Shown: piece by piece, positions 37,100-45,982 of the stretch | How positions within the stretch are numbered: position 1 is the first letter of the stretch | Layout: every line of letters starts with the position of its first letter | NCBI RefSeq assembly: GCF_030406325.1 | Contig: NZ_JAUEQY010000007.1 | Span: 186,001 to 250,000 of the forward strand | Source: Actinomadura sp. DC4 | GTDB lineage: Bacteria > Actinomycetota > Actinomycetes > Streptosporangiales > Streptosporangiaceae | Reading direction: 5' to 3' | Length of the DNA: 64,000 nucleotides | The notes under the pieces: model-generated | The model's database searches: none | Told to the model about the DNA's origin: nothing | What the model saw: only the letters and a program-made list of their open reading frames with translations | Position numbers and translations under genes: made by a program

Positions 37100-38583
37100 G
37101 CGATGATGCCCTCCTCGGTGACGTCGAGTCCGCTCAGCTCGGCCGCGACCGCGCCGTCGCGCAGGACGACGACGCGGTCGCAGCCGCTGACGAGCTCCTC
37201 CAGGTCCGAGGAGATGAGCAGGATGGCCAGGCCGTTCACGGCCAGCTCGTCCAGGAGGTCCTGCAGCTCGGCCTTTGCGCCGACGTCGATGCCGCGGGTC
37301 GGCTCGTCGAGCAGGAGGACCTTCGGCCGCATGGCCAGCCAGCGGGCCAGCAGCACCTTCTGCTGGTTGCCGCTGGACAGCTCCGACACCTTCTGGTGCG
37401 GCGAGGTCGCCTTGATGTGCAGCCGCCGCATGAAGATCTCGACCATGCGATCGATGCGCGCGCTCGACACGACGCCGAACCGCGACAGCCGCGGCAGCGC
37501 GGCCAGGCTGATGTTGTCGCGGATCGACAGGCTCGGGATGATTCCCTCGGCCTTGCGGTTCTCCGGGAGCAGGCTGACGCCGGCGCGAATGGCCCCGGTG
37601 ATGGACCGGTTGCGCAGCGGCGCACCGGCGACCGTGACCTGCCCGGCGTCGAGGGTCAGCGCGCCGGCGATCGCCTTGGCCGTCTCCGTACGGCCGGCGC
37701 CCAGGAGCCCGCCGAGGCCGAGCACCTCCCCCTGGCGGAGCTCGATCGAGACGTCGGCCAGCGCGTGCCGGCGGGTGAGGCCGGTGGCCCGGAGGTACGG
37801 CGGGTCGCCGGGGCTCTCCTGCGCCTCGGCCGGGTGCGTCTCCGGGAGCCGGGCGGGCGGCCGGCCGAGCATGAGCGAGACCAGGCCGCGCCGGCCGAGC
37901 GCGGCGATGGGGCCGGTGTGCACGACCCGGCCCTCACGCAGCAGGGTGACCTGGTCGCAGATCTCATGCAGCTCCTCCAGCCGGTGGCTCACGTAGAGCA
38001 CGGCCCGGCCCTGGTCGCGCTGCTCGGCGATGACGCTGAACAGCGTCCGCACCTCGGGCGGCTCCATCACGGCGGTGGGCTCGTCCATGACGATCACCTG
38101 CGCGCCGGCCGTGACGGCGCGGGCGAGCGCGACGAGCTTGCGCGCGCCGGCGCCGAGCGAGCCGAGCGGGCGGCGCACGTCCGCGCGGATCCCGTACGCG
38201 CGCAGGGTCTCGGCCGCCCGGTGGTTCATCGAGGCGACGTCGATGAGACCGAACCGCCCGCGCGGCTCCTCGCCGAGGAACAGGTTGCGGGCGATGCTCA
38301 TCGACGGGATCAGGGTGTCGTCCTGGTGGATCGCCCGGATCCCGGCCCGCTGCGCGTCGAGCGGGCCGGCGAAGCGCAGTGCCTCGCCGGGGCGGCGCAG
38401 CCGTCCGCCGTCCGGGCGGTGGACCCCGGTCAGGACCTTGACGAGCGTGGACTTGCCGGCGCCGTTCTCTCCGGCGAGCGCGTGCACCTCCCCGCGGGCG
38501 AGGAAGAGCGAGACGTGGTCGAGGGCGAGGACGCCCGGGAACGCCTTCACGATCGCGGCGGCTTCGAGGGCTTGTCGTGCCAC
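37066..38583 (-). CDS. Orphan sugar ABC ATPase, two NBDs
   Basis: A 505-residue paralogue of the ATPase at 26840. NBD1 Walker A 'GENGAGKSTLVKVL', Walker B 'VIVMDEPTAV', but the signature is degraded to 'LGAGARKLVALARAV' instead of LSxGQ. NBD2 keeps 'LSSGNQQKVLLARWLA' and 'VLLLDEPTRGIDVG'. No permease or binding protein adjoins it, so it may serve the complete importer at 24.9-29.5 kb, or be a leftover of a lost operon. GTG 38583 has GGGAGG 5 nt upstream and is preferred to an upstream start at 38634. The DeoR gene lies upstream on the same strand. Confidence 0.85.
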   Translation of the reverse strand: MARQALEAAAIVKAFPGVLALDHVSLFLARGEVHALAGENGAGKSTLVKVLTGVHRPDGGRLRRPGEALRFAGPLDAQRAGIRAIHQDDTLIPSMSIARNLFLGEEPRGRFGLIDVASMNHRAAETLRAYGIRADVRRPLGSLGAGARKLVALARAVTAGAQVIVMDEPTAVMEPPEVRTLFSVIAEQRDQGRAVLYVSHRLEELHEICDQVTLLREGRVVHTGPIAALGRRGLVSLMLGRPPARLPETHPAEAQESPGDPPYLRATGLTRRHALADVSIELRQGEVLGLGGLLGAGRTETAKAIAGALTLDAGQVTVAGAPLRNRSITGAIRAGVSLLPENRKAEGIIPSLSIRDNISLAALPRLSRFGVVSSARIDRMVEIFMRRLHIKATSPHQKVSELSSGNQQKVLLARWLAMRPKVLLLDEPTRGIDVGAKAELQDLLDELAVNGLAILLISSDLEELVSGCDRVVVLRDGAVAAELSGLDVTEEGIIAAMASAGTVSP

Positions 38584-38684
38584 GAGATCCTCCCGCGTTC
38601 GCCTGGGTACGCCGATCGTGATCCGCATCGTCACACCGTGGGGAAACGGCCCGATAACGATATGCCCGGATCGCTCAGTTTCGA

Positions 38685-39506
38685 TCAGGTCCTGGCCGAA
38701 TCCAGACGTGCGATGTGGAGGCGTACGCCGCGGGCGCCGAGCTCGTGCAACTCCTCCGGGGGCGCCTCGTCGCCGGTGACGAGGTGGTCGATCCGGTCCG
38801 CGGGCACCGTCTGCACCATGGTGTTCAGCCCGATCTTGGTGTGGTCGGCCAGGACGACGACCTCTTCCGCGGACGCCGCGATCGCCCTGTCGGTGCTGGC
38901 CACCTGCATGTTCGGTGTCGACAGGCCGCGTTCGGCGGTGAGGCCGTTGCCGGAGATGAAGGCGCGGCGCATCCGCAGCCCGGCGAGCGACCGCTCGGCG
39001 GCGCTGCCGACGAGCGCCTGCACGGAGCCGCGCAGCGTGCCGCCGGTCACCACCACCTCGATGCGCGGGGAGGCCGAGAGGGCCTGCGCCACGAGCAGCG
39101 AGTTGGTCACGACGGTCAGGTCGGTGTAGCCGGTCAGCCGCTGTGCGAGCGCGTGGGTCGTGGTGCCGGGCCCGATCGCGACGGCGTCCCCGTCCTCGAC
39201 GAGCGCGGCGGCGAGGTCGGCGATCGCCACCTTCTCGGCCTTGGCGACCTGCGCCTTCTGCAGGTGGGTCGGCTCGTGGGACAGCTCGCCCGGCAGGGAG
39301 GCGCCGCCGTGGTGGCGGTCCAGCAGCCCGTCGGCCTCCAGCGCGCGCACGTCACGGCGTACGGTCACCTCCGAGGACTGGACGGCCTCGGCGAGCTGCC
39401 GCAGCGACAGGGTGCCGTTCGCGCGGAGGAGTTCGAGGATCCGCACCCGTCGCTCGGCACCGAAGACAGGCTTGCGACCGTCTGCCGCTCCCTGGACGTC
39501 GCTCAC
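38685..39506 (-). CDS. DeoR-family transcriptional regulator
   Basis: A 273-residue sugar-responsive repressor: N-terminal HTH ('RILELLRANGTLSLRQLAEAVQ', 'SEVTVRRDVRALEADGLLDRHHGGA') and C-terminal DeoRC sugar-phosphate sensor ('AIGPGTTTHALAQRL', 'VVTNSLLVAQAL', 'VVTGGTLRG', 'ISGNGLTAERGLST', 'LADHTKIG'). Start GTG 39506 has GGGGAG close upstream; GTG 39518 is the alternative. Between the orphan ATPase and the GH2 gene, it probably controls this carbohydrate locus. Confidence 0.9.
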   Translation of the reverse strand: MSDVQGAADGRKPVFGAERRVRILELLRANGTLSLRQLAEAVQSSEVTVRRDVRALEADGLLDRHHGGASLPGELSHEPTHLQKAQVAKAEKVAIADLAAALVEDGDAVAIGPGTTTHALAQRLTGYTDLTVVTNSLLVAQALSASPRIEVVVTGGTLRGSVQALVGSAAERSLAGLRMRRAFISGNGLTAERGLSTPNMQVASTDRAIAASAEEVVVLADHTKIGLNTMVQTVPADRIDHLVTGDEAPPEELHELGARGVRLHIARLDSART

Positions 39507-39594
39507 GGTTCTCCCCACGATCCTGCTCCACGATGCGAAACCAATCGAGCAGTTCCGATCGTAGTCAGGTGCCGCCGCGCCGGTGCCCCCGCCG

Positions 39595-42500
39595 TCAGCC
39601 GGTCTGGAGTTCGGCGATCTGGAGGAAGCCGTCGGGCGTGCCCGGCGCCCGGCTCGTCAGGTCGAGCCGCACACTCGTCGTACGGACCGGGTCGAAGGTG
39701 ATCGTCGTCGGCCGGTTCGTCTCGGTGGCCCAGGCGATCTTCGGGTTGCGTACCGGGACGTAGCGGCCGTCGCGCAGATAGGCGACCGTGATCGTGGCGG
39801 GCAGGGCACGGCCGGAGCCGATCGTGAAGTACGGCGTCACGGTGCCGACCGTCCGTGCTGTGGGCGAGGAGACCGAGACCCAGTCGGCCGGCCGCGCGAG
39901 GCTGAACGCCGGCAGCAGCGCCGTGGCCGCCTTGTAGTAGTGGTCGGACCAGCCGCCCGAGGCCGTGACGCCGTCGAGCATCGCGGCGGGCACGGTGTCG
40001 GGCGCGCCCGAGTAGCTCGCGTCCGCGGTCACCGGGGCCTCGGCCCTCGGCGTCGTACGGACCGGGTCCGGCTCCGTACCCGGGGTGCCGCCGGTGGCGC
40101 GGATGACGGTCGACGCCGGCCGGAGGCCCGGCCCGGTGACGGTCACGGTGATCGGCCCGGCCCTGTGCCCGGAGCGTAGGATCGCCAGCGCCTTGCCGCC
40201 CCACGCCTTCCGGTCCGGCGCCTTGTAGTTCTCCGCGCTCTCCTCACGGCCGTTGTCCAGGCCGGCGAGCGTCCCGCCGGTCACGGCGAAGTGGAGCGGC
40301 GTGTCCGCGCCGGGCACGGTGACGCCGCGGGCGTCGACGACGTCGGCGGTGACGTAGGACAGCGACTTCCCGTCGGCGGTGATCGCGCGGCGGTCCGGCT
40401 CCAGGCGCACCGTTCGCGGGTCCCCGGCGGTGCGCAGCACATCGGTGGCCACGACCTTGCCGTCACGGGTGGCGACGGCCTTCAGCGTGCCCGGCGCGTA
40501 CGGGACGTCCCAGGTCAGGTGCAGTTTGCCCGCGCTCCCGTTCGGGCTGGTGTAGCTGCCGGGGTACGGGCCGGCGGTCACGGTCTTGTCGTCGTGGGTG
40601 GCCTCGGTCGTCTCCAGATAAGTCCGGCCGTCCGCCGTGGTCTTCCGGTCGAACGTCCGGGCGCCCAGCTCCTTGCCGTTGAGGTAGAGCCGTACGGTGT
40701 CGGCGTTGGAGTAGGCCCAGACCTGGACGGCCTCGCCCGGCCGGTGGTCGGTCCAGTTCATGGGCAGCAGGTGGACCATCGGCCGTGTCGTCCACTGGCT
40801 CTGGAACAGGTAGTACATGTCCTTCGGGAAGCCCGCGGTGTCGACCGCGCCGAAGAACGAGGCCTTGACCGGGAAGACGTTGTACGGCGTCGGCTCGCCG
40901 ATGTAGTCCATGCCGGACCACAGGAACTCCCCGGCGAACCAGTTCCGGTCGCGGTCCTTCTTCAGCCCGTACTCCCCGCTCATGGTCCACGAGGCCAGGT
41001 TGTTGTCGTAGGAGGAGGTGCCGCGCCTGCCCGGCGTGTGGTTCTCGCCGGTGTTGAGCTGCTGCGGGTCCTGGTAGACGCCGCGGGTGGAGGTCTCCGA
41101 GGACGACTCCGACTCGAAGAAGAACTTGTCCGGATATCGGGCGTGCAGCGCGTCCACGGAGCCGGCGGTGTTGTAGTTGAGGCCGATTCCGTCCAGCATC
41201 TTGAGAATCTGGTCCTGGGCGGAGCCGGGGGCGGGCACGCTGCGGTACTTGTCCGAGCCCATGACGATCGGCCGGGTGGTGTCGATCGACCTCACGTCGG
41301 CGATCAGCCGCTGGGCCATCGGGACGCCGGCGGCCGAGGTGGAGTCGGGGATCTCATTGCCGATGGACCACAGGACGACGGCCGGGGAGTTCTTGGCGGC
41401 GTCGACCATCTCCTTGACGTCGGCGTCGCTGTTCGCGTCGAAGAACCGGCCGTAGTCGTACTTGACCTTCGGGGTCCGCCAGGTGTCGAACGCCTCGACC
41501 ATCATCACGATGCCGAGCTCCTGGCAGACCTCGACCATCGCGGGCGAGGGCGGGTTGTGCGACGTGCGGAACGCGTTGACGCCCATGCTCTTCATGATCT
41601 TCATCTGGCGGTACAGGGCGTCCTTGGTCACGGCCGCGCCGAGGGCTCCGCCGTCGTGGTGCAGGTCGACGCCCTGGAGCTTGGTGGGCACGCCGTTGAG
41701 GACGAAACCGCCCTGCGGCGTGAAGGCGGACCACCGGATGCCGAAGGTCGTGGTGACCGTGTCGACGGTCCGTCCTTGTACGACGACGTCGGTGCGCAGC
41801 GTGTAGAGGTTCGGGTGGCCGGTGTCCCAGAGGGCGGGGTGCCGGACGCGTACGTCGGCCGTCGCGGTGCCGTCACCGGTCCCGGCGGTGTTCGTGCCGA
41901 CCGTACGGCCGCGGGGGTCCTTGACCGTGGAGACGACCTGGGCCGCGCCGCTGACGTCGGTGCGCACGTGGACGTTCGCGTAACCGTCCTCGACGGTACG
42001 GGCGAGGTCGGGGGTGGTGACGGAAACGCCGTGCCGTTGCACGTGGATCTTGTCGGTCACGACGAGGTGGACGTCGCGGTAGATGCCGCTGCCGGAGTAC
42101 CAGCGGCTGCTGGGGAGCTGGTTCTGGACCTTGACCGCGAGCACGTTGGGGGTGCCGTCGGTGTGCGCGCCGGCCAGGTCCACGGCGAACCCGGTGTAGC
42201 CGTACGGGTGGGCGCCGACCTGCCGGCCGTTGAGGTAGACGACGGAGTCCATGTAGACGCCGTCGAACTCGGCGGAGATCTGGCGGCCGGCCATCCGCGA
42301 CGGCAGCGTGAAGGTCTTGCGGTACCAGCCGAGACCGCCCGGGAGGTATCCGGTGCCGCTGTCGGTGCCGTCGGCCTGCGTCGGGTCCAGCTCGATGCTC
42401 CAGTCGTGCGGGAGATCCACCCGCCGCCACGCCGAGTCGTCGTAGCCCGGATCGGCGGCGTGGGCGTACGCGCCGGTCGGGTCGGTGATGCCCGCCGGGT

Positions 42501-42666
42501 TGACGAGGGCGAAGCGCCAGCCGTCGTCGAAGTCGAGGCTCCGGGCCTCGTTACGCGCCTGGGGCGCGGCCTGCGCGGCCAGTGCCGGCGCGGGTATCGC
42601 GGCGAGGACGAACAGGAGGGCGGCGAGCGACCGGAGCACTGACCCGGCGCGGAAGTTCCCGGACAT
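39595..42666 (-). CDS. Secreted GH2 beta-galactosidase-like enzyme
   Basis: A 1023-residue exported GH2 enzyme. Signal peptide ~1-34 ('RSLAALLFVLAAIPAPALA'). GH2 jelly-roll ('LDFDDGWRFALVNP', 'VDLPHDWSIE'), Ig and TIM barrel follow with acid/base E438 in 'WSIGNEIPDS' and nucleophile E518 in 'FFFESESSS'. Further domains are a DUF4982-like region ('EAVQVWAYSNADTVRLYLNGKELG'-type), an invasin-like Big domain, and an F5/8-like C-terminus ('TTITFDPVRTTSVRLDL'). ATG 42666 follows AGGGGA. Upstream is the inverted repeat GTTCGA-N4-TCGAAC. Probably releases galactose from plant or microbial glycans. Confidence 0.92.
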   Translation of the reverse strand: MSGNFRAGSVLRSLAALLFVLAAIPAPALAAQAAPQARNEARSLDFDDGWRFALVNPAGITDPTGAYAHAADPGYDDSAWRRVDLPHDWSIELDPTQADGTDSGTGYLPGGLGWYRKTFTLPSRMAGRQISAEFDGVYMDSVVYLNGRQVGAHPYGYTGFAVDLAGAHTDGTPNVLAVKVQNQLPSSRWYSGSGIYRDVHLVVTDKIHVQRHGVSVTTPDLARTVEDGYANVHVRTDVSGAAQVVSTVKDPRGRTVGTNTAGTGDGTATADVRVRHPALWDTGHPNLYTLRTDVVVQGRTVDTVTTTFGIRWSAFTPQGGFVLNGVPTKLQGVDLHHDGGALGAAVTKDALYRQMKIMKSMGVNAFRTSHNPPSPAMVEVCQELGIVMMVEAFDTWRTPKVKYDYGRFFDANSDADVKEMVDAAKNSPAVVLWSIGNEIPDSTSAAGVPMAQRLIADVRSIDTTRPIVMGSDKYRSVPAPGSAQDQILKMLDGIGLNYNTAGSVDALHARYPDKFFFESESSSETSTRGVYQDPQQLNTGENHTPGRRGTSSYDNNLASWTMSGEYGLKKDRDRNWFAGEFLWSGMDYIGEPTPYNVFPVKASFFGAVDTAGFPKDMYYLFQSQWTTRPMVHLLPMNWTDHRPGEAVQVWAYSNADTVRLYLNGKELGARTFDRKTTADGRTYLETTEATHDDKTVTAGPYPGSYTSPNGSAGKLHLTWDVPYAPGTLKAVATRDGKVVATDVLRTAGDPRTVRLEPDRRAITADGKSLSYVTADVVDARGVTVPGADTPLHFAVTGGTLAGLDNGREESAENYKAPDRKAWGGKALAILRSGHRAGPITVTVTGPGLRPASTVIRATGGTPGTEPDPVRTTPRAEAPVTADASYSGAPDTVPAAMLDGVTASGGWSDHYYKAATALLPAFSLARPADWVSVSSPTARTVGTVTPYFTIGSGRALPATITVAYLRDGRYVPVRNPKIAWATETNRPTTITFDPVRTTSVRLDLTSRAPGTPDGFLQIAELQTG

Positions 42667-42688
42667 CGGTCCCCTCACGTGGGCACTT

Positions 42689-42704
42689 GTTCGACATATC
42701 GAAC
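42689..42704. promoter_or_regulatory. Inverted repeat upstream of GH2 gene, likely operator
   Basis: GTTCGACATATCGAAC has perfect 6-bp arms with a 4-bp spacer, 23 bp upstream of the GH2 start codon. It is a good candidate binding site for the adjacent DeoR or another sugar regulator. I saw no exact second copy before the other sugar genes. Confidence 0.5.
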
Positions 42705-42752
42705 GTGAGTCGCGATACGGACACCTGAGGATCCATAGGTCATGACGCGCCG

Positions 42753-43112
42753 TCAAGACCCGCAGGCCGCCTTTTCTTTTCCGAATGGCGACTTGCGCGT
42801 CTTTGGGCGACACCGTGATGCCGGGTCAGCGCTTTTGCTGCGGGTGCCGTGAACGGTGGCACGGCATCGCGCGCCGCGCCACCGTGACAAGTGCGTTGAC
42901 CATTGCCAGATCTGCAGCAGCCACGCGGGAGAGATGTGCAGGCATCTGCAGGGCCGGCCTTCGCGCTGATACTGCTGACCAGCGTCGACGCAGAGTTTCT
43001 GGGTGCCGTAGCTCTGGACCGACCACCATGTCGCCGCCTGGGCCGGGGCCGCCATCCCGCCGACGACCACGGCGGCGGTTCCCACGCCCGCGAGTGCCGT
43101 CCGCACACGCAT
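42753..43112 (-). CDS. Small secreted protein, C-terminus uncertain
   Basis: A 119-residue ORF starting '[19 protein letters not shown]' with a clear Sec signal peptide (cut near AQA/ATWW) and an RBS (AGGA, 8 nt before ATG 43112). The first mature residues '[24 protein letters not shown]' look like small Cys-containing exported proteins of actinomycetes. After about residue 57 the sequence becomes Arg/Cys/Trp-rich and stops looking like the family, so a frameshift near 42940 is possible. Function unknown. Confidence 0.5.
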   Translation of the reverse strand: MRVRTALAGVGTAAVVVGGMAAPAQAATWWSVQSYGTQKLCVDAGQQYQREGRPCRCLHISPAWLLQIWQWSTHLSRWRGARCRATVHGTRSKSADPASRCRPKTRKSPFGKEKAACGS

Positions 43113-43215
43113 AGGCGATTTCCTGCTTTCCACCGTCCCTGGTTTCGATACTTGCCTGTCCCGTTGGTGGGACATGACATCGGAGCACGCGAGATTGTCA
43201 GAGGCGCACGGCAAG

Positions 43216-45273
43216 ATGAGGGGCATGACCGAGGCTCTGGGGCTTCCCCCACTGGGTGACGAGGCGGCCTACCGGCAGGCCGTGGCCGAGGCGGTCGCCG
43301 CGGCCGCCGACTACTACGGCGACGGTTCGACTCCGCTCGACGACGACGCGTACGACCGGCTGGTGCGGCGCGTCGCGGCGTACGAGGAGGAGCATCCGGA
43401 CGCGGTGGCGCCCGACTCGCCGACCGGAAAGGTGGCCGGCGGCGCGGTGAGCGGCGACGTGCCGCACACGGTCCCGATGCTGAGCCTGGACAACGTCTTC
43501 TCGCCCGAGCAGCTACTGACCTGGGCGGCGAGTCTGGAGCGGCGGCTCGGGCGGCCGGTGGAGGCGTGGAGCGTCGAGCCGAAGCTCGACGGGCTGGCCG
43601 TGGCCGCCCGCTACCGGGAGGGACGGCTGGTCCAGCTCATCACGCGCGGCGACGGCACCGCGGGTGAGGACGTCTCGCACGCGATCGGCGCCATCGTCGG
43701 CCTGCCGGACCGGCTGCCGTCACCGGCCACCGTGGAGATGCGCGGCGAGGTGATGATGACGGCGGCGCAGTTCGAGGCGGCGAACCTCATCCGCGTCGAG
43801 CACGAGGGGACGCCGTTCTCCAACGCGCGCAGCGGCGCGGCCGGGACGCTGCGGGCCAGGGAGCGGCCCTACAAGGTGGAGCTGAGCTTCTTCGGGTACG
43901 GCGCGCTGGGGCTGGACGACGCGCTCGCGCCACGGCTGGCGGAGTCCGCGCACAGCGAGGTGATGGCCTACGTCGCCGGGCTGGGCGTGCAGACCACCAC
44001 CGCGACCGGCGCCGGGATCAAGGCCTGCGCCGACCTGGCCGACGTGCGGAGCCGGGTCGAGGAGATCGCCGGCCTGCGGACCGAGCTGGGCCTGGGCATC
44101 GACGGGATCGTCATCAAGACGGACGCCGCCGCCGACCAGGTTGACGCGGGCTTCTCCTCCCGGGCACCGCGGTGGGCGATCGCGTACAAGCTGCCGGCGG
44201 TCGAGAAGATCACCCGGCTGGTCGAGGTCCAGTGGAACGTGGGCCGTACGGGTGTGATCGCGCCGCGGGCGGTGCTGGAGCCGGTCCAGATCGACGGCAC
44301 CACCGTGACGTACGCGACGCTGCACAACGCCGCCGACATCGGCCGCCGTGGTCTGCTGCTCGGCGACCAGGTGACGGTGTACAAGGCGGGCGACGTGATC
44401 CCGCGCGTCGAGGCGCCGGTCGTCCACCTGCGTACGGGCGCGGAGACCCCGATCGAGATCCCTTCGGCGTGCCCGCGCTGCGGGGGTGAGATCGACACGT
44501 CCCAGCAGCGGTGGCGGTGCGTGCAGGGCCGGCTGTGCCACGCGCTGGCGTCGATCTCCTACGCGGTCGCCCGCGACGCCCTCGACATCGAGACGCTGGG
44601 ACGCCTCCGCATCGAGGCCGTGCTGCGGGCGGGGCTCATCGCCGACTTCGCCGACCTGTTCACCCTCGACTACGACGCCGTCCTGGGCCTGGACCGGATG
44701 GGCGAGACGAGCACGGCCAACCTGCTGGCCGCGATCGAGGCCGCGAAGGACAAGCCGCTCAACAAGGTCTTCTGCGCCCTCGGCGTCCAGGGCACGGGCC
44801 GGCGCATGTCCCGCCGCATCGCCCGCCACTTCGCGACGATGGACGCGATCCGCACCGCTGACATCGAGGCGTTGCAGGAGGTCGAGGGCATCGGCCCGGA
44901 ACGCGCTGCCCTCATCGTGAACGAGCTGAGCGCCCTGTCCCCCGTGATCGACAAACTGGCCGCCGCGGGCGTGTCGATGGTCGAGCCCGACGCCGAGCTC
45001 GGCGAGCCCGCCGAAGACGAGGGCCTGCCGCTGACCGGCATGACGGTGGTCGTCACGGGCTCGATGACCGGCCCGCTGGCCGCGCTCTCCCGCAACGAGA
45101 TGAACGACCTGATCGAACGCGCGGGCGGCAAGACGTCGTCGAGCGTCTCGTCGAAGACGTCGTTGCTGGTCGCGGGTGAGAAGGCCGGCTCGAAAAAGGA
45201 CAAGGCAGCGAAACTGGAGATCAAAATCGCCTCCCCCGACGAGTTCGCCGCGCTGGTCGAGGCGTTCCTTTAG
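43216..45273 (+). CDS. ligA: NAD+-dependent DNA ligase, divergent paralogue-like
   Basis: A 685-residue NAD+-type DNA ligase that seals nicks. Adenylation domain with '[14 protein letters not shown]' (KxDG; catalytic Lys), OB fold, Cys4 zinc finger ('CPRCGGEID' and 'RCVQGRLC'), helix-hairpin-helix repeats ('[14 protein letters not shown]', '[15 protein letters not shown]') and a C-terminal BRCT ('[20 protein letters not shown]'). The N-terminal Ia segment reads '[16 protein letters not shown]' instead of the usual 'xxYHxxDxPxIxDxEYD': the NMN-contacting His is Tyr. It may be an accessory ligase. Start ATG 43216 or 43225. The 3' end is repeated downstream at 45825-45847. Confidence 0.9.
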   Translation: MRGMTEALGLPPLGDEAAYRQAVAEAVAAAADYYGDGSTPLDDDAYDRLVRRVAAYEEEHPDAVAPDSPTGKVAGGAVSGDVPHTVPMLSLDNVFSPEQLLTWAASLERRLGRPVEAWSVEPKLDGLAVAARYREGRLVQLITRGDGTAGEDVSHAIGAIVGLPDRLPSPATVEMRGEVMMTAAQFEAANLIRVEHEGTPFSNARSGAAGTLRARERPYKVELSFFGYGALGLDDALAPRLAESAHSEVMAYVAGLGVQTTTATGAGIKACADLADVRSRVEEIAGLRTELGLGIDGIVIKTDAAADQVDAGFSSRAPRWAIAYKLPAVEKITRLVEVQWNVGRTGVIAPRAVLEPVQIDGTTVTYATLHNAADIGRRGLLLGDQVTVYKAGDVIPRVEAPVVHLRTGAETPIEIPSACPRCGGEIDTSQQRWRCVQGRLCHALASISYAVARDALDIETLGRLRIEAVLRAGLIADFADLFTLDYDAVLGLDRMGETSTANLLAAIEAAKDKPLNKVFCALGVQGTGRRMSRRIARHFATMDAIRTADIEALQEVEGIGPERAALIVNELSALSPVIDKLAAAGVSMVEPDAELGEPAEDEGLPLTGMTVVVTGSMTGPLAALSRNEMNDLIERAGGKTSSSVSSKTSLLVAGEKAGSKKDKAAKLEIKIASPDEFAALVEAFL
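45230..45252. repeat. 23-bp direct repeat, copy 1 (ligA 3' end)
   Basis: An exact 23-bp match to 45825-45847, starting CCTCCCCCGACGAG; the surrounding ~15 bases on each side are also partly similar. This copy encodes 'SPDEFAA' near the ligase C-terminus. The two copies bracket an unrecognised gene on the opposite strand. Confidence 0.8.
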
Positions 45274-45276
45274 TGG

Positions 45277-45774
45277 CTACAGTCTTACTCGCAACGACTC
45301 GAGGAAGGCGTTCGGCCGACCGGCGTATGTGTCGATGATTCTGGCCTCTATGTGTTCCTGGGACCACACGGCCTCGGGCTCAAGGCCCACACATTCCCCC
45401 GGCGCTGCCGCCACCCTGCGCTTGATCGGCTCGACGATCTTGCATTCGCTCTTCTTGACAGGACTTTGCCAGAAAAATCTGGGTATCGCTGGCAGAAATT
45501 CCTCCGCCAGCCGGCGGAGCGGGCTGCCCCAGCCGCCCGAGGCATAGGCGGTCCTCGCGACGACGATGATGAACATCGGTGCCTCGGACGGAAAACCCGC
45601 CTCCTCCATCGACACATTTTCGCCATAGAACGCCACATAAGGGAACACGCTCAACATCAAGGCGTAGGCGTGGCCGTCTTCCCGAACGAGGACTTTGAAC
45701 AAAGAGCCCGGCGTGAACTCCACTCGCACGACCACGTACCTCCTCTTATCGCCGGGGCAACCATATAAGTGCAC
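45277..45774 (-). CDS. Unrecognised 165-residue protein in repeat-bracketed insert
   Basis: A soluble-looking protein with no signal or membrane segment. It has 'RYVVVRVEFTPGSLFKVLV' and 'YALMLSVFPYVAFYGENVSM' beta-rich stretches, then a mixed C-terminal half ending 'IDTYAGRPNAFLESLRVRL'. I do not recognise the family. Base composition is visibly less GC-rich than its neighbours. It converges on ligA (4-bp gap) and lies wholly between two copies of the ligA 3' end, which suggests recent acquisition as a unit. The start could be ATG 45774 or a GTG about 12-17 codons in. Confidence 0.6.
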   Translation of the reverse strand: MHLYGCPGDKRRYVVVRVEFTPGSLFKVLVREDGHAYALMLSVFPYVAFYGENVSMEEAGFPSEAPMFIIVVARTAYASGGWGSPLRRLAEEFLPAIPRFFWQSPVKKSECKIVEPIKRRVAAAPGECVGLEPEAVWSQEHIEARIIDTYAGRPNAFLESLRVRL

Positions 45775-45824
45775 GTTCCAGGCTCCGATCGGACAAGACC
45801 GCGGAGCTCGAGCATCCAGATCGC

Positions 45825-45847
45825 CCTCCCCCGACGAGTTCGCCGCG
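45825..45847. repeat. 23-bp direct repeat, copy 2
   Basis: The second copy of the ligA 3'-end sequence, 595 bp downstream and in the same orientation. In the local reading frame it still encodes 'SPDEFAA', but upstream of the start of the FG-GAP gene, so it is untranslated debris of an insertion or duplication. Confidence 0.8.
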
Positions 45848-45982
45848 ATGGCCGGGGCTTCTTCGGCCTCCCCTCATCCCGGGAAAACGGTGGCTGACAC
45901 CGGCCACGGCCGTAACGACACGCCCGCCGTTATGCGGTATTCGTACCGGAACAAGCAGATCCACACGTCCCCAGGAGGTCCG

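Noticed and set aside
36146-39129. Long plus-strand frames opposite the orphan ATPase and DeoR genes
   Set aside because: No start context or domain pattern; both minus-strand genes carry clear motifs.
45695-45982. N-terminal extension of the FG-GAP protein through repeat copy 2
   Set aside because: The AGGAGG-preceded TTG at 45983 is followed at once by a signal peptide; the upstream frame is not protein-like.
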